Below are positions 1 through 11,008 of a DNA stretch of 64,000 bases, one piece after another. Every line of letters starts with the position of its first letter. Within the stretch, counting starts at the first letter, position 1. The notes below the pieces were generated by a model. That model was not told where the DNA came from and ran no database searches. It was given only the letters and a program-made list of their open reading frames with translations. Source of the stretch: Drosophila miranda (Eukaryota; Arthropoda; Insecta; Diptera; Drosophilidae); assembly GCF_003369915.1 (NCBI RefSeq), contig NW_022881603.1, positions 11,205,249 through 11,269,248 of the forward strand, given 5' to 3'. The position numbers and the translations under genes are program-made.

Positions 1-326
1 CCAAAGCCACAAACTATGGTCGCGGGCCGAATGCGAACGTCAGCGAGGTCGCGCAGGATCGGTCGATTGGCGATGAAGAGGCAGAGGTCATTGAGGAAGC
101 GCAAGTGACACAGCGTGTTCCACAGAAGTTGATTTGCTGGAACTGCGGGCAGACCGATCATGGCTTTAGGGACTGTATGGCATCGGAGAGGCGAATTTTC
201 TGCTACCGGTGTGGAAAGCCCGATGCATATTGTCCAACCTGTCCGAATTGCGCGGGAAACGTGAAGAGGGGTGCGATCCAAGCAGGCGAATCACGCTCAC
301 AGAAGGGGCCTGCGCAGAGAAAGTAG
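1..326 (+). CDS. Family A Gag, C-terminal part (copy 1)
   Basis: This is the 3' end of an Osvaldo-like gag, cut by the window edge. A canonical retroviral zinc knuckle CX2CX4HX4C is visible (CWNCGQTDHGFRDC), followed by a second cysteine-rich motif that lacks the histidine. Gag forms the virus-like particle and its knuckles bind element RNA. The frame closes at 326, while the pol frame one base back is already open, so gag and pol overlap. The complete gag is at 12179-13738. Confidence 0.88.
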   Translation, partial: KATNYGRGPNANVSEVAQDRSIGDEEAEVIEEAQVTQRVPQKLICWNCGQTDHGFRDCMASERRIFCYRCGKPDAYCPTCPNCAGNVKRGAIQAGESRSQKGPAQRK

Positions 327-2113
327 AAGAAAATAAAAATGAATTAGATAGACGTAAATTGCATGCTAGGTTAAGGAACTTATCATATGAAGAGCGCTTA
401 AGAAATTATTTAGAAACCAGAAATAGAATATTTTCTGAACTACGAGTGGATGGTATGCGAGCACTGTCGGTGCGGGTGAGAAAGGCGAGATCCCGTTTTA
501 AGCAAAGGCGAGCTATGAGGAGGCAGGTAATTGCTTCAGTAAAGCGTTTGTGCAAGAAAGACCCGAGAGTTTTCGCAGAAATCTCTATAATGGGCGAGTC
601 CGTGCGAGGCCTGTTGGATTCAGGCGCTACACACAGCATGCTAGGGTGTAATGGTCAGGAATTCCTGGAGAAGCTGGGCGTGGAGGCTCGTCGATATTCT
701 TCTATAGTGAAGGTAGCGAATGGGGAAGATCGCGCAATCGTTGGTCGAGTAGAATTACCGGTGAAATACAAGGGAGAGGTAAAAAGATTAACGTTTTTCG
801 TATGCCCTTTCTTAGAACAGGAAATTTACTTGGGGGTAGACTTTTGGCGGGTATTCTCATTGGCTCCTGAGGTGATGGGAGAAGGTCCAGTAGGGGCATC
901 TCACAGATTAGTGGAAGAAGTGCTGGCTGATCAAGTCGCTCACTATGTGGAAGGCCCGGAGAAGGAGATAGTGCAGGAAGAATGGGAGTTGTCAGAGGAG
1001 CAAAGGGCAGCATTGGATCAGGTGAAGGCAGAGTTTCTGACTTTCGAAGCCGTAGGCCTGGGGATGACGTCGAGAGAGACTCACAAAATTCAGTTGGTGG
1101 AGAAGGCCGAGCCTGTGAAGGATCGACATTACCCGATGTCGCCAGCGATGCAGGAAGTGGTGTGTGGTGAGGTGGACAAAATGATGGCTTTGGGAGTCAT
1201 CGAGTACAGTGATAGTCCGTGGAGCAGCCGTACCACCGTGGTGCGAAGGCCGGGCAAAAATCGTTTCTGCCTCGATGCCCGAAAGCTCAACAAAGTAACC
1301 ATCAAGGACGCTTACCCACTTCCTAGCATCGAGGGGATTTTGTCGCGTCTCGATCAGACGATATATATCTCCAGCGTCGACTTAAAATTCGCTTTTTGGC
1401 AAATCGAGCTGGACGAGCAGAGTCGACCATATACGGCGTTCACGGTGCCGGGACGGCCTCTGTACCAGTTCCGTATGATGCCCTTTGGCCTCTGCAACGC
1501 CGCACAACGCCTATGTAGACTGGTCGATAAGGTGATTCCGGTTGAGATGCGTTCAAACGTCTATGCCTATCTCGACGACTTGCTGATTATAGCTGAGGAC
1601 TTCCAAACGCACGTGAATATTCTGCGACAGGTTGCCGAGCGTCTACGAGAAGCAAATTTAACGATAGGGCTGAGCAAATCTAATTTTTGCTATAAAAACA
1701 TTAAATACCTGGGATTTATAGTGGGAGGAGGAGCGCTGAAGATGGATCCGGATCGTGTGTCGGCCATTTTGCGCATTCCCGAGCCGCGATCTGTTCGAGA
1801 ATTGCGTAGTTTCCTGGGAACTGCGGGCTGGTACCGGCGCTTTATGAAAAACTATGCTGAGATGGACGGTCCGCTCACAGACGCCCTGAAAAAGTCGGGA
1901 AATGGAAAGGTTAAATTGACGGAGGAGGCAAAACGAGCCATGGGGGAGCTAAAAGCTGCACTCACCTCGGCACCAGTCCTGGTACACGCGGATTTCAAGC
2001 GGCACTTCTACGTACAGTGCGACGCCTCACATTATGGAGTAGGAGCCGTACTCTTCCAAAGGGATGACGAGCAGAACGAGAGGCCCATAGCGTTTTTCTC
2101 CGTCCGTACGTAG
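209..2113 (+). pseudogene. Family A Pol (PR-RT-partial RNase H), copy 1
   Basis: An open frame of about 630 codons encodes the front of an Osvaldo-like Ty3/gypsy polyprotein. Protease carries the active site LLDSGA, reverse transcriptase has MPFGLCNA and the catalytic YLDDLL, and RNase H begins at FYVQCDASHYGVGAVLF. Translation must enter by -1 frameshift from gag. Relative to copy 2, a 77-bp deletion near 2100 removes part of RNase H, and the frame then runs into the inverted segment. This copy therefore cannot make integrase in frame. Confidence 0.88.
254..260 (+). promoter_or_regulatory. Candidate -1 ribosomal frameshift site, G GGA AAC
   Basis: The heptamer GGGAAAC lies in the gag-pol overlap. 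Read in the gag frame it is G GGA AAC, the X XXY YYZ phase required for simultaneous -1 slippage, and one step back it gives GGG AAA in the pol frame. Short complementary arms (GCAGG and CCTGC) lie about 25-55 nt downstream and could form a stimulatory stem. The same heptamer in the same phase occurs in family B, which argues that it is functional. Confidence 0.7.
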
Positions 2114-2156
2114 AGCTTATGCCGTTTACAGTCATAACTGACCACGCCAGTCTCAT

Positions 2157-3154
2157 GGTGTTACGCCTGTCGCCTCGTGAACCGAGTTCCTAATAGCCAG
2201 TTCTATCTCCGGCAGATGCACATCCCAGTCCCGGTGATCGTCTTCCAGATACGCCCGAATCGCGCTGAGTACTGTGCGATTCACGCGTTCGGCTGCGTTA
2301 CTCTGCGGAGAATACACTGGCGTCCTCATATGAGTGACTCCGAATGCATCGGTCATCTCCTTAAAAGTTTTCGAGACGAACTGAGCCCCATTGTCCGAGT
2401 GAATCATCTCCGGCACTCCAAACTTGTAAAACACCTCGTGAACGAGGAATCTTACAACTTCCTTTGCTGTGGCCTTGGTCATGGTCTTTAGGAATGTGAA
2501 CTTAGAGAACTGGTCAACTACAATAAATATCCACGCCTGACCGTTCTTTGACCGCGGATATTTGCCCAAAAAATCAATATAAAGTTTTTGGAACGGGCGC
2601 TCAGTGACCCCTTCTTGCCCCATCCCGACCTGCATCCGATAATTCGGCGCTTTCGACTCCTTGCACACGGTGCACCGTCGGATATAATCCCGCACCTCTA
2701 TCGCCATGTTCGGCCAGTAAAACTGCCTACGCAATAAGTGCAAGGTTTTCGCGATTCCTCCGTGCGCTGTCTTCTCTTCCGAATGTGCTTTGTCTATCAA
2801 CGCGGCCGTCAGCGAACTCGGAACCCACAATTTCCAGACGGCGCCCTCCAGTTGATCATCCAATCGTTCAAAGCGCATGCGCTTGAATATCATGCCGTCA
2901 ACAATCTGGAGATCAGGTAAGCGGTCTTGGTTCTCTGTTATTTCCTTCCTTAACTCCTGATATTCTCCAGATTCAAACTCCACCGTTTCAAAACCCAGGA
3001 TACTACTCGGATCCACTTCCAGCTCTTCAATACTGCGTGACAATGTATCTGCCACTACATTGTCCGCTCCTTTCCGGTGTTCTATGCCGAAATCGAAGGC
3101 CTGCAGTTGAAGGGACCAACGAGCTAAGCGACCATCCAGGTTCTTCATGGTCAT
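2157..3154 (-). mobile_element. Inverted ~1-kb pol segment (RNase H end to integrase core), copy 1
   Basis: Read on the - strand, this block encodes the end of RNase H (a DGRLARW motif and the IEHRKG region). It continues with the integrase HHCC zinc-binding domain (CTVC second cysteine pair) and the D,D-35-E core, seen as IDFLG, HSDNGAQF and SNAAERVNR. These are exactly the parts missing between the + strand RNase H on its left and the integrase C-terminus on its right. It is thus an in-place inversion rather than a foreign gene. Both breakpoints contain CATGG. Confidence 0.9.
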
Positions 3155-3510
3155 GCTACAAGCTGGCAAAGCGACTGCGGTCAATCGGCGAGCATGACAT
3201 ATCGCTGCTGGAGGGTCAGGACAAGCGACAACTCATCCAAGAGAGGATTCGCGCTAGTTTACATCAGGCATACGAGCGTAGTAGGGTAAGATACAACCAG
3301 CGAGCTCGGGTGTTTTACGCGAGGCCGGGACAAGAGGTATTCCGCCGAAATTTTGTCCTTAGTGACTTCGAAAAAGGCTTTAATGCCAAGTTCGCGCGCA
3401 AATTCATCCGATGCCGGGTAGTGAAGCCAGTAGGAGAGAACGCGTATGCTCTGGAGGACCTTAACGGCCGTCCCATAGGAGTGTACCACGCCAAAGACCT
3501 GAGAATGTAG
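3155..3510 (+). pseudogene. Family A integrase C-terminal domain (copy 1)
   Basis: The + strand frame resumes after the inversion with the basic C-terminal region of integrase and ends with YHAKDLRM and a TAG stop just before the LTR. No env-like frame follows. It is the normal 3' end of pol, now separated from its catalytic core by the inversion. Confidence 0.82.
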
Positions 3511-3515
3511 TGAGG

Positions 3516-5160
3516 TGTGGGTGTGGCCTACGTTTGGCGCGGCAGAAGAATGCAGGGCACGCCGGCGTGTGCTCAATAGTGTTCCGGAATCCGGTGGGCA
3601 TGCCCACGCGTATGTTGTCCCTCCTGGGACTGACGACATACTCGTGGTGGTGTTCCAGTCCCACCTGAACGATAGGTGGCCAGGGCTGAGGGCGACGCGC
3701 CATCTAGCGGAAGTCCAGGGAGGCTCGATGGTGTATGAGGACATCGGGGGGAGCTGGAGCCGTCACTGGGGAAATTGGAAATTTTGTGCATAAAACAGAA
3801 AGTTTGAAGTGAGTACAGAAAAGGCGGGCGATAAAATAGGTTCTAATGCAGAAAATTTTACAAACAGCCGGCAAGGAATATAGCCACCAGAACCGGGCCA
3901 GAAGGTTTCCTGGAGAGGGACACTGGAGTTCGAGAAAGTCGACTGCAGAGAAGAAGACTGCCCAACGGAACCTGAGTGAGTTCGTTCCAGTTGCGCGTGT
4001 GTGAGCCAAGTAGCGCGGGACGTGTGAAGGGGGAGGGTGAAAGAGAACGATTTAGCTGCCAGGGCGATTCTAGCCACACCGCACGATCGTTGCATCGCCT
4101 TCCAGTGCGTGCCACACGTTTGGTCTCATTCACCAAGTAACAACCCCGAAACCCTATTCACACACACACACACGCGCACACGTATACACGGACCTATATA
4201 AATTTAGGGCTGACCGGCCACGGCCAGCGATCGCCCACGTCGTTTGAACTTAAAGAAAAAAAACATAATCCGCACTCCAAACACCGTTCCACATTAAATG
4301 TTATTTTGTTCCGTGTGTTGTCCTTTATTTGGTAATTAGTATTAGCTTAAACCGTTTAACAAAAAATCTTGGCCACTGAAAAAAAAATATGTAAAAACAC
4401 CAACACCTTTCACGAACCTAAATCTGCGATCAGCTGTTCAGTGCCAGAAGATTAACCCTTAGTGGGTGACGCGGGGGTCCCATCAGTCCACCGTATTTGG
4501 TCGAGCGATTTGTGGAAAAATATTGTTTATTGTTTATGTCCCGGGGACCCTTAACAAGAGCTCTTGGTAGGTTAAGTCTCCGTAGGGGCCCGAGTTAAAT
4601 TAACTCCCGTAAAACTGGATCCACTCATCTACACATATTCCATTACGTATGGGTGAGGGTATCTCTGTTGGTTGAACGAAATTTCAGCAGTTATTTCCTT
4701 GTTTGCCTTTGTGTCGAACGTTTTGGTGTTTCTTAGTGGTTAGTGATAATTTTGAGTATAGCTATTTATTAATGAGAAAGATGAAATTGTCAATTTACGA
4801 TTATTAAAGCTTGGATATATATTGAAGCATGATGCATTAAATTTAAAATAGAGGGAGGACGCGTGGCGTAAGCCATGGATTAGGCCAGCCGTTACCGTTC
4901 CAGCAGAGGGTGGCCAAAATGAACGTTGTGTTTGGTCACAGGTAGGGCGGGCGCGCGAAGTGATAACACCCAAGCTTCACCCACTTGATAGCCGTCTGTT
5001 TATGATTTTCTTTGTTGTTGTTAGGTTGTTGTTAGTTTTGATGTCCCGAGAAGTAGTATGTTTCCTTTTTTGTCTACATTTGGCGGGCAAGGGGAACTAC
5101 CCAGCCCTGGGGTCGACAGCTAGCCGGCATTGCCCTCTGGGAAACAAGCCAAGTGTAACA
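3516..5160 (+). mobile_element. LTR of family A (3' LTR, copy 1), ~1.65 kb
   Basis: The LTR is placed from TGTGGGTGTGGCCTACG to GTGTAACA. The end is fixed by comparison with the 5' LTR at 10996, where a primer-binding site follows. The start is chosen because family B has a similar TGTGGG start just after its pol stop. A TATATAAA box lies at about 4195, after a CA-rich tract at 4158-4180. The long LTR is in keeping with the Osvaldo/Ulysses group. Several short open frames inside it look like chance. Confidence 0.8.
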
Positions 5161-5902
5161 CTTTGGCACTTTCGTCAGCGGGGATAGTTGGTTTCGTTAT
5201 CCCTAGCAGGGTCACACCCTTCAATGAGCGCCACCTTTTGAGTTCGCTCCCTTTTCATATTCAGGGTCCCGCTCTTCTTCTCGCTCTCGTCCCACCCAAC
5301 TACCGTTTTCTATTCACTCATGACTCTTTTCAAATTTTCATTTTATATCCATTATATTTTCTTATTTATCTTCTTGAACATTATTAATTAATAATCTAGG
5401 TTTATAAAAAGGAAACAAATACTAACAAAAAAATACTAACAAAAAAAACACAAACGTGTCTCCAGTCGGTGTTCCGCTGGATTCCTTGGTGCCGGTGCTC
5501 CGCTGACGGTTCTCGCACCAGGTTTTCGGCCTGGCCAGTACCGGGCTGCTGCTGCCGATGTCCGCCGCTTCCGCTGATGTTGATGCCTGCCGCTGATGTC
5601 TTGGTGGGATCGTCATCTCCACGATCACCAATTTTGCGGCCTCCACTATTCTCCACCGGAAAACCTCCCTTTTTTTCTTCCTCGCCCCGTTTCCTTTTCT
5701 CCCACGCAACTCTGCCACTGCTTCCTAGGTTCCACTATAGATGCCGCTGTCTCTTTCTTCTCCAGCCCTGATACCTATCGGCTCTCTCCAAAACCGCCCA
5801 TAACACCACACTACCGTTTCCAGGATTACTCCGCCGAAACGGGAGTGCCAAGCAGGCGGGCTTTTTCAATTAAGGGGCCCCAAACGTAGGCCATCGCCCA
5901 CA
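5154..5902 (-). mobile_element. LTR of family B (3' LTR, copy 1), - strand
   Basis: Reading leftward from the B integrase stop, the LTR begins TGTGGGCGATGGCCTACG, a clear relative of the LTR-A start, and runs to the end of LTR-A. Its last bases read GTGTTACA, mirroring the GTGTAACA end of LTR-A, so the two LTRs meet tail to tail and share about 7 bp. It is only about 750 bp, under half the length of LTR-A. Confidence 0.65.
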
Positions 5903-5947
5903 CCCTGAGATTGAGAGTCTCTGGCTCCATCGACTGAGATGCCTGGG

Positions 5948-8900
5948 CTACTGCTTCAGATCCTTTGCGTGAAACACCCCAATACGTGAGCCTTGCAACG
6001 TCTCCAGCTCGTACAGACTGTTGCCCATACTCCGGATCACTCGGCACTTGACGTATTTTGGGCTGAACTTCGCGTTGATGTTGTCTTTAAATTTGCTCAA
6101 CACGAAATTCCGCTTGTATATCTCCTGACCCGGTGAGTACCTAATTTTTCGAGCTTTTCGATTATACCTGTTCTTCGCTCTGTTGTAGGCTTCATGAGAG
6201 TTTCCTCGGACCTCATTTCGGACTATTTCCATCTTGTCACTCCTCGCCAAGGGGGACATTTGTGCATCATTTACGGCGCCCAGTCTGCGTGCCAATTTAT
6301 AATCTCGGTCGCGAGTAAACATGTGCTGCCCAAACAACACAAAGTATGGCGACGTCCCGATACCCGTGTGTATAACGCTCCTAGCCACAAACTGGATCTC
6401 CGTCAGCTTCTCGTCCCAGCGCGTGTGATCCTCACTAGCGTATGTCCTTATTGCTGCCAGTACAGTCTGGTTCACTCGTTCGGCCGCGTTCGCCTGCGGT
6501 GCATAGTTCCCCGACTTCAGGTGCGTTATGCTTCTCCTATCCAGGAATTGAGAGAATTTAGCTGCTTTCCATTATCGGTATGCACTATTTCAGGCACGCC
6601 AAACTGCGCGAGACCTCGGCGTGCAAGAATCGGATCACGGCCGAAGACGTCGCCTTAGGCAAAGCCATCAACCAGACATATCTGGACATGTGATCGAGGA
6701 CTATTAGTATGACTACATTGCCACTTCGAGTCCTCGGATATGGACCCAGGAAATCCAGGTACAGTTTTTGAATCGTCCTCTCGGTTCTGGTTTCGGCCCC
6801 CATGAGTGGACGGTGAACCTGTGTTGAATGGTTTGTTTCTTTGCAGGTGTCACAATCAGCCACATATGCCTTCACCTGCACGGTCATCCGGGGCCAATAA
6901 TAGAACTGTCCCAGCCGTCCCAGTGTCCTCGCGATTCCTCCATGCATTGCCACAACGCTGTCGTGAGCCTGTTGGATCAGTGTGCTCGTCAGGGCTTCCA
7001 GGATCCATAGCTTCCACGAAAACTCCTCTAATTCCGGCCGGCCAAATTGTGTGCGCTTAAACAGCAGTCCACCTTCAGGTCTGGGAACTCATCCTCATCG
7101 CTCTGGACCGACTCGATTTTTCTTCGGTATTCTTCATCCTCGAAGGCTGTGGTGTCGAACTCCAGGAAGTCGATAGCGTCAACGTCAAAGGGACGTGACA
7201 GCATATCGCGACGATATTTTCCTTTCCTTTGCGATGCTCGATTTCGAAGTCATAAGCCTGGAGAGCAAACGACCACCTGGCTAGCCTCCCATCCAGTGCT
7301 TTGAATCGCATGAGCCACTGCAAACTCGCGTGACCTGTTATCACCGTGAATGGCATCAGTTCTACGTATGCACGGAACTTCTCTATGGCTCTTACCGCCG
7401 CCAGACACTCCTTCTCTGGTACGCTATAGTTGAGCTGTGCCCCTCTTAGCTTCGCCGAAAAGAATGCGATCGGGTGCTCTGCTCCTTCATCATCCCTCTG
7501 GAAGAGAACTGCTCCAATCCCCACGTGACTCGCATCACACTGGATGAAGAAGTGCTTCTTAAAGTCTGGGTGATGTAGCGCTGGGGGCGCTGGTAAGTGC
7601 TTTTTTGAGCTCCTCGAACGATTTTCCTGCCTCCTCCGTCAGCTTAAATTGCCCTTTTCCTTTCAGACAGTCTGTCAGAGGAGCCGAGAGTGCCGAGAAA
7701 TTTCGCCGATACCAGCCAGCTGTCCCCAAAAATCTCCGGATTTGTCTCACGTTCCTTGGCATTGGTATTTGGGTGATCGCCTGTACTTTCTCCGGATCTG
7801 TCCTAAGTGCGCCGTCGCCTACGATGTAACCTAAATACTTTAAATATTTATAGCCGAATTTCGATTTTTTTCTTCCAATTGTCAAGTTTGCCTCCTTGAG
7901 ACACTTGGCCACTTCCTCTAACAGGTGTATATGCTCCTCAAACCTCCGGGAAATACCTAGTAGATCGTCTAAGTATACAAAGACATGGCTTCAGAGTCGT
8001 TGTGGAATTACTCGATCCATCAACCGACACAGCCGTTGGGCTGCATTGCACAACCCGAAGGGCATCGATTTAAATTGATAGAGTGGTCTGCCCGGCACCG
8101 TGAATGCTGTGTACGGCCGACTTTCAGGCTCCAGCTCTATCTGCCAAAATGCGTGCTTTAAATCGATGCTGCTGATGTACACCGTATCCTCTACGCGGCT
8201 CAGAATTGACTCGATGCTCTGCAGCGGGTAAGCATCCTTTACGGGTAATTTGTTTAGTTTCCGCGCATCCAGACACAATCGGTTTTTTCCCGGCTTCCGT
8301 ACCAGCGTCACGCGGTTGCTCCACGGGCTCTCGCTGGTTTCGATGACTCCGAGACGCAACATTTCGTCCACCTCGGCAAACAACAGCTCTTGCACCGCGG
8401 GAGATATCGGGTAGAATCGCTCCTTTACGGGTACGGCTCCCTCGATTAATTGAATTTCGTGCCTTTCGAGCGTCGTTCTTCCCAAACCATGTGTGTCGAA
8501 TGCCCTGAAGTTGTTCTTCACCTGGTCCAGACGTGTCTGCTGCGTGTGCGTCAACTCGTGCGGTTCCGTTGGTCTACTCCTAGTCAGCACCTCAGCATCA
8601 ATTTCGGCTAATTCCTTGTGTCGTTCTAAGTCTACTATATGCGGAGCCAGACCAAACTTCCGCCAGAAATCGACCCCTAGGTACAGCGGTTGTTTCAGCG
8701 AGGGACACAGGAACAACTCCATAGTCTGCTTCTGGCCTCCATACGTCATTACCGTCGACACATGTCCCAGTATTTTATGAGGAGTGCCGCCCGCTGTTTG
8801 TACTGAGAATTTCTTTATGTCTTGAAGTTTCAGCTCCAATTCTCCTATCAGTTCCAGGCCGCCTTTCCCCAGAATGCTCACCGATGCCCCTGTATCCAGT

Positions 8901-9331
8901 AGTCCCATCAGCGTCCTCGGGCCCAATTTCACTCGTGCGAATGGCCTGTCATCCTGACGAATTGCCGAGTGGACTGCAGCACACACCTGGAGCCGCCTCC
9001 TCTTGCGCCCCTGAAACCTGTCCCGAGCCCGCTGTGCTCTGACTGCTCCCGTTCGGATACTCTCATCGACTTCGTCCCCCATTATCCGATTCCTGGCCTG
9101 TTCGTACTGCCGCTGTCTTTCCTTTATCGGCTTGCGCTCGGACCATCTAGCTTCGGGTAATACCGCTTGGTTAACCTTATATATGGTAGTGTAAATATTC
9201 TTATTGCTACTTCTTTCCTTAGGGGTATCTAATTTAACGTTGGGGGGCCTATCTATTGGCTGCTTCGCGGCGACGTGGAACTCGACTCCTCCAATTGTGT
9301 CGTGCTCCTTTTCGCGTTTCCCGGCCGACAT
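5948..9331 (-). pseudogene. Family B Pol (PR-RT-RNase H-IN), copy 1, frameshifted
   Basis: The polyprotein reads leftward in broken frames. 9331-7991 holds protease (LLDTGAS) and the front of RT (MPFGLCNA). 7912-7559 and 7524-7075 cover the rest of RT and RNase H. 6953-6585 has the integrase zinc finger and first catalytic aspartate, and 6475-5948 the integrase C-terminus ending YELETLQGSRIGVFHAKDLKQ region. It is clearly related to family A but divergent. The frameshifts and lost RT-palm sequence mean it cannot make enzyme. Confidence 0.86.
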
Positions 9332-9846
9332 TTAGGGCATTTAGGGAGGATGACCCCGGCCAGCCCGCACTTGTAGCAGAACAGGTTACGCACGGCCGAC
9401 TCACACTCAAAATAGGTGTGACCCGGCTGAGCGCAATGCCAGCACTTCAGCTGGGTGCGGTCGCCTCCGGATTCCCTTGTCCTATGGACAGCATCCAATG
9501 CCTCGGTCTGTTCCTCCGGGTCGTGAGTGTTCGCATCCAATTCATGTACTTTGTGATCTTCCCTGCGCCTACTACCCCCATGGTCTGGACCGCTCCTTGT
9601 CCATCGCGTCGCCAGCAGTTTCTCGGCGTCCGCACACTCTTCTCGCAGCTTCTGTAGATTTGGTATCTGCATTGGATAAATCACCCTCGAAATTGCATCC
9701 CTAATATTGATCTTTATGATCTTTATTAGATCATAATCCGAGAACGGATTCAGCAATCTCGACCTTAACACCAACATCTCCTGGATGTACTGGTCCGCCG
9801 ACTCCCCGTGGCGTTGTCGGCGTTCCCTGAGCTCTTGCTCTCGCTC
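9253..9846 (-). pseudogene. Family B Gag, C-terminal part (copy 1), truncated at duplication junction
   Basis: This encodes the end of the B capsid and nucleocapsid, with the zinc knuckle CWHCAQPGHTYFEC (CX2CX4HX4C) and a second C-rich motif without a proper His. The N-terminal two thirds of gag is absent because the tandem junction lies at 9846/9847. Upstream of it the frame runs by chance into antisense LTR-A, giving a chimeric open frame to 9972. Confidence 0.85.
9316..9322 (-). promoter_or_regulatory. Candidate -1 frameshift site in family B, G GGA AAC
   Basis: On the - strand the B gag frame reads CCG GGA AAC GCG, while the B pol frame reads GGG AAA CGC. This is the same slippery heptamer, phase and position (just after the cysteine-rich motifs) as in family A. 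Copy 2 has it at 22493-22499. Confidence 0.68.
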
Positions 9847-10996
9847 TAGCGCGGGACGTGTGATGGGGGAGGGTGAAAGAGAACGATTTAGCTGCCAGGG
9901 CGATTCTAGCCACACCGCACGATCGTTGCATCGCCTTCCAGTGCGTGCCACACGTTTGGTCTCATTCACCAAGTAACAACCCCGAAACCCTATTCACACA
10001 CACACACACGCGCACACGTATACACGGACCTATATAAATTTAGGGCTGACCGGCCACGGCCAGCGATCGCCCACGTCGTTTGAACTTAAAGAAAAAAAAC
10101 ATAATCCGCACTCCAAACACCGTTCCACATTAAATGTTATTTTGTTCCGTGTGTTGTCCTTTATTTGGTAATTAGTATTAGCTTAAACCGTTTAACAAAA
10201 AATCTTGGCCACTGAAAAAAAAATATGTAAAAACACCAACACCTTTCACGAACCTAAATCTGCGATCAGCTGTTCAGTGCCAGAAGATTAACCCTTAGTG
10301 GGTGACGCGGGGGTCCCATCAGTCCACCGTATTTGGTCGAGCGATTTGTGGAAAAATATTGTTTATTGTTTATGTCCCGGGGACCCTTAACAAGAGCTCT
10401 TGGTAGGTTAAGTCTCCGTAGGGGCCCGAGTTAAATTAACTCCCGTAAAACTGGATCCACTCATCTACACATATTCCATTACGTATGGGTGAGGGTATCC
10501 CTGTTGGTTGAACGAAATTTCAGCAGTTATTTCCTTGTTTGCCTTTGTGTCGAACGTTTTGGTGTTTCTTAGTGGTTAGTGATAATTTTGAGTATAGCTA
10601 TTTATTAATGAGAAAGATGAAATTGTCAATTTACGATTATTAAAGCTTGGATATATATTGAAGCATGATGCATTAAATTTAAAATAGAGGGAGGACGCGT
10701 GGCGTAAGCCATGGATTAGGCCAGCCGTTACCGTTCCAGCAGAGGGTGGCCAAAATGAACGTTGTGTTTGGTCACAGGTAGGGCGGGCGCGCGAAGTGAT
10801 AACACCCAAGCTTCACCCACTTGATAGCCGTCTGTTTATGATTTTCTTTGTTGTTGTTAGGTTGTTGTTAGTTTTGATGTCCCGAGAAGTAGTATGTCTC
10901 CTTTTTTGTCTACATTTGGCGGGCAAGGGAAACTACCCAGCCCTGGGGTCGACAGCTAGCCGGCATTGCCCTCTGGGAAACAAGCCAAGTGTAACA
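9847..10996 (+). mobile_element. 5' LTR of family A, truncated at its left end
   Basis: It is nearly identical to 4011-5160, including the TATATAAA box near 10030 and the GTGTAACA end. The first ~495 bp are missing because the tandem junction cuts here. It is followed at once by a primer-binding site, so it is the 5' LTR of the family A copy at 9847-18649. Confidence 0.88.
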
Positions 10997-10998
10997 AA

Positions 10999-11008
10999 TG
11001 GCGCCCAA
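10999..11008 (+). other. Primer-binding site of family A (TGGCGCCCAA)
   Basis: TGGCGCCCAA starts two bases after the 5' LTR end. It is the usual tRNA-Lys type of primer-binding site, complementary to a tRNA 3' end with CCA. It fixes the LTR end at 10996 and the strand of the element. Complementarity beyond the first ten bases looks weak. Confidence 0.7.

Larger units (their letters stand above)
1..9846. repeat. Tandem composite, copy 1 (5'-truncated by window edge)
   Basis: This stretch matches positions from 13413 onward at near identity, with an offset of 13412 that changes to 13489 after a 77-bp deletion near 2100 in this copy. It holds, in order, the end of family A gag, A pol, an inverted piece of A pol, the A integrase C-terminus, LTR-A, LTR-B in the opposite direction, B pol and part of B gag. 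It stops abruptly at 9846 inside B gag, where LTR-A sequence begins. The copies differ by scattered substitutions and a few indels, so they are not a simple assembly echo. Confidence 0.9.

Noticed and set aside
2153..3184. A 343-codon - strand frame as an independent integrase-like host gene
   Set aside because: It is exactly the missing part of the + strand pol, in inverted orientation.
3511..4140. Several 70-160-codon frames in LTR-A
   Set aside because: They overlap on both strands, have no domain features and lie in a repeated LTR.
4158..4182. CA repeat as a functional element
   Set aside because: An ordinary microsatellite within LTR-A, repeated with it.
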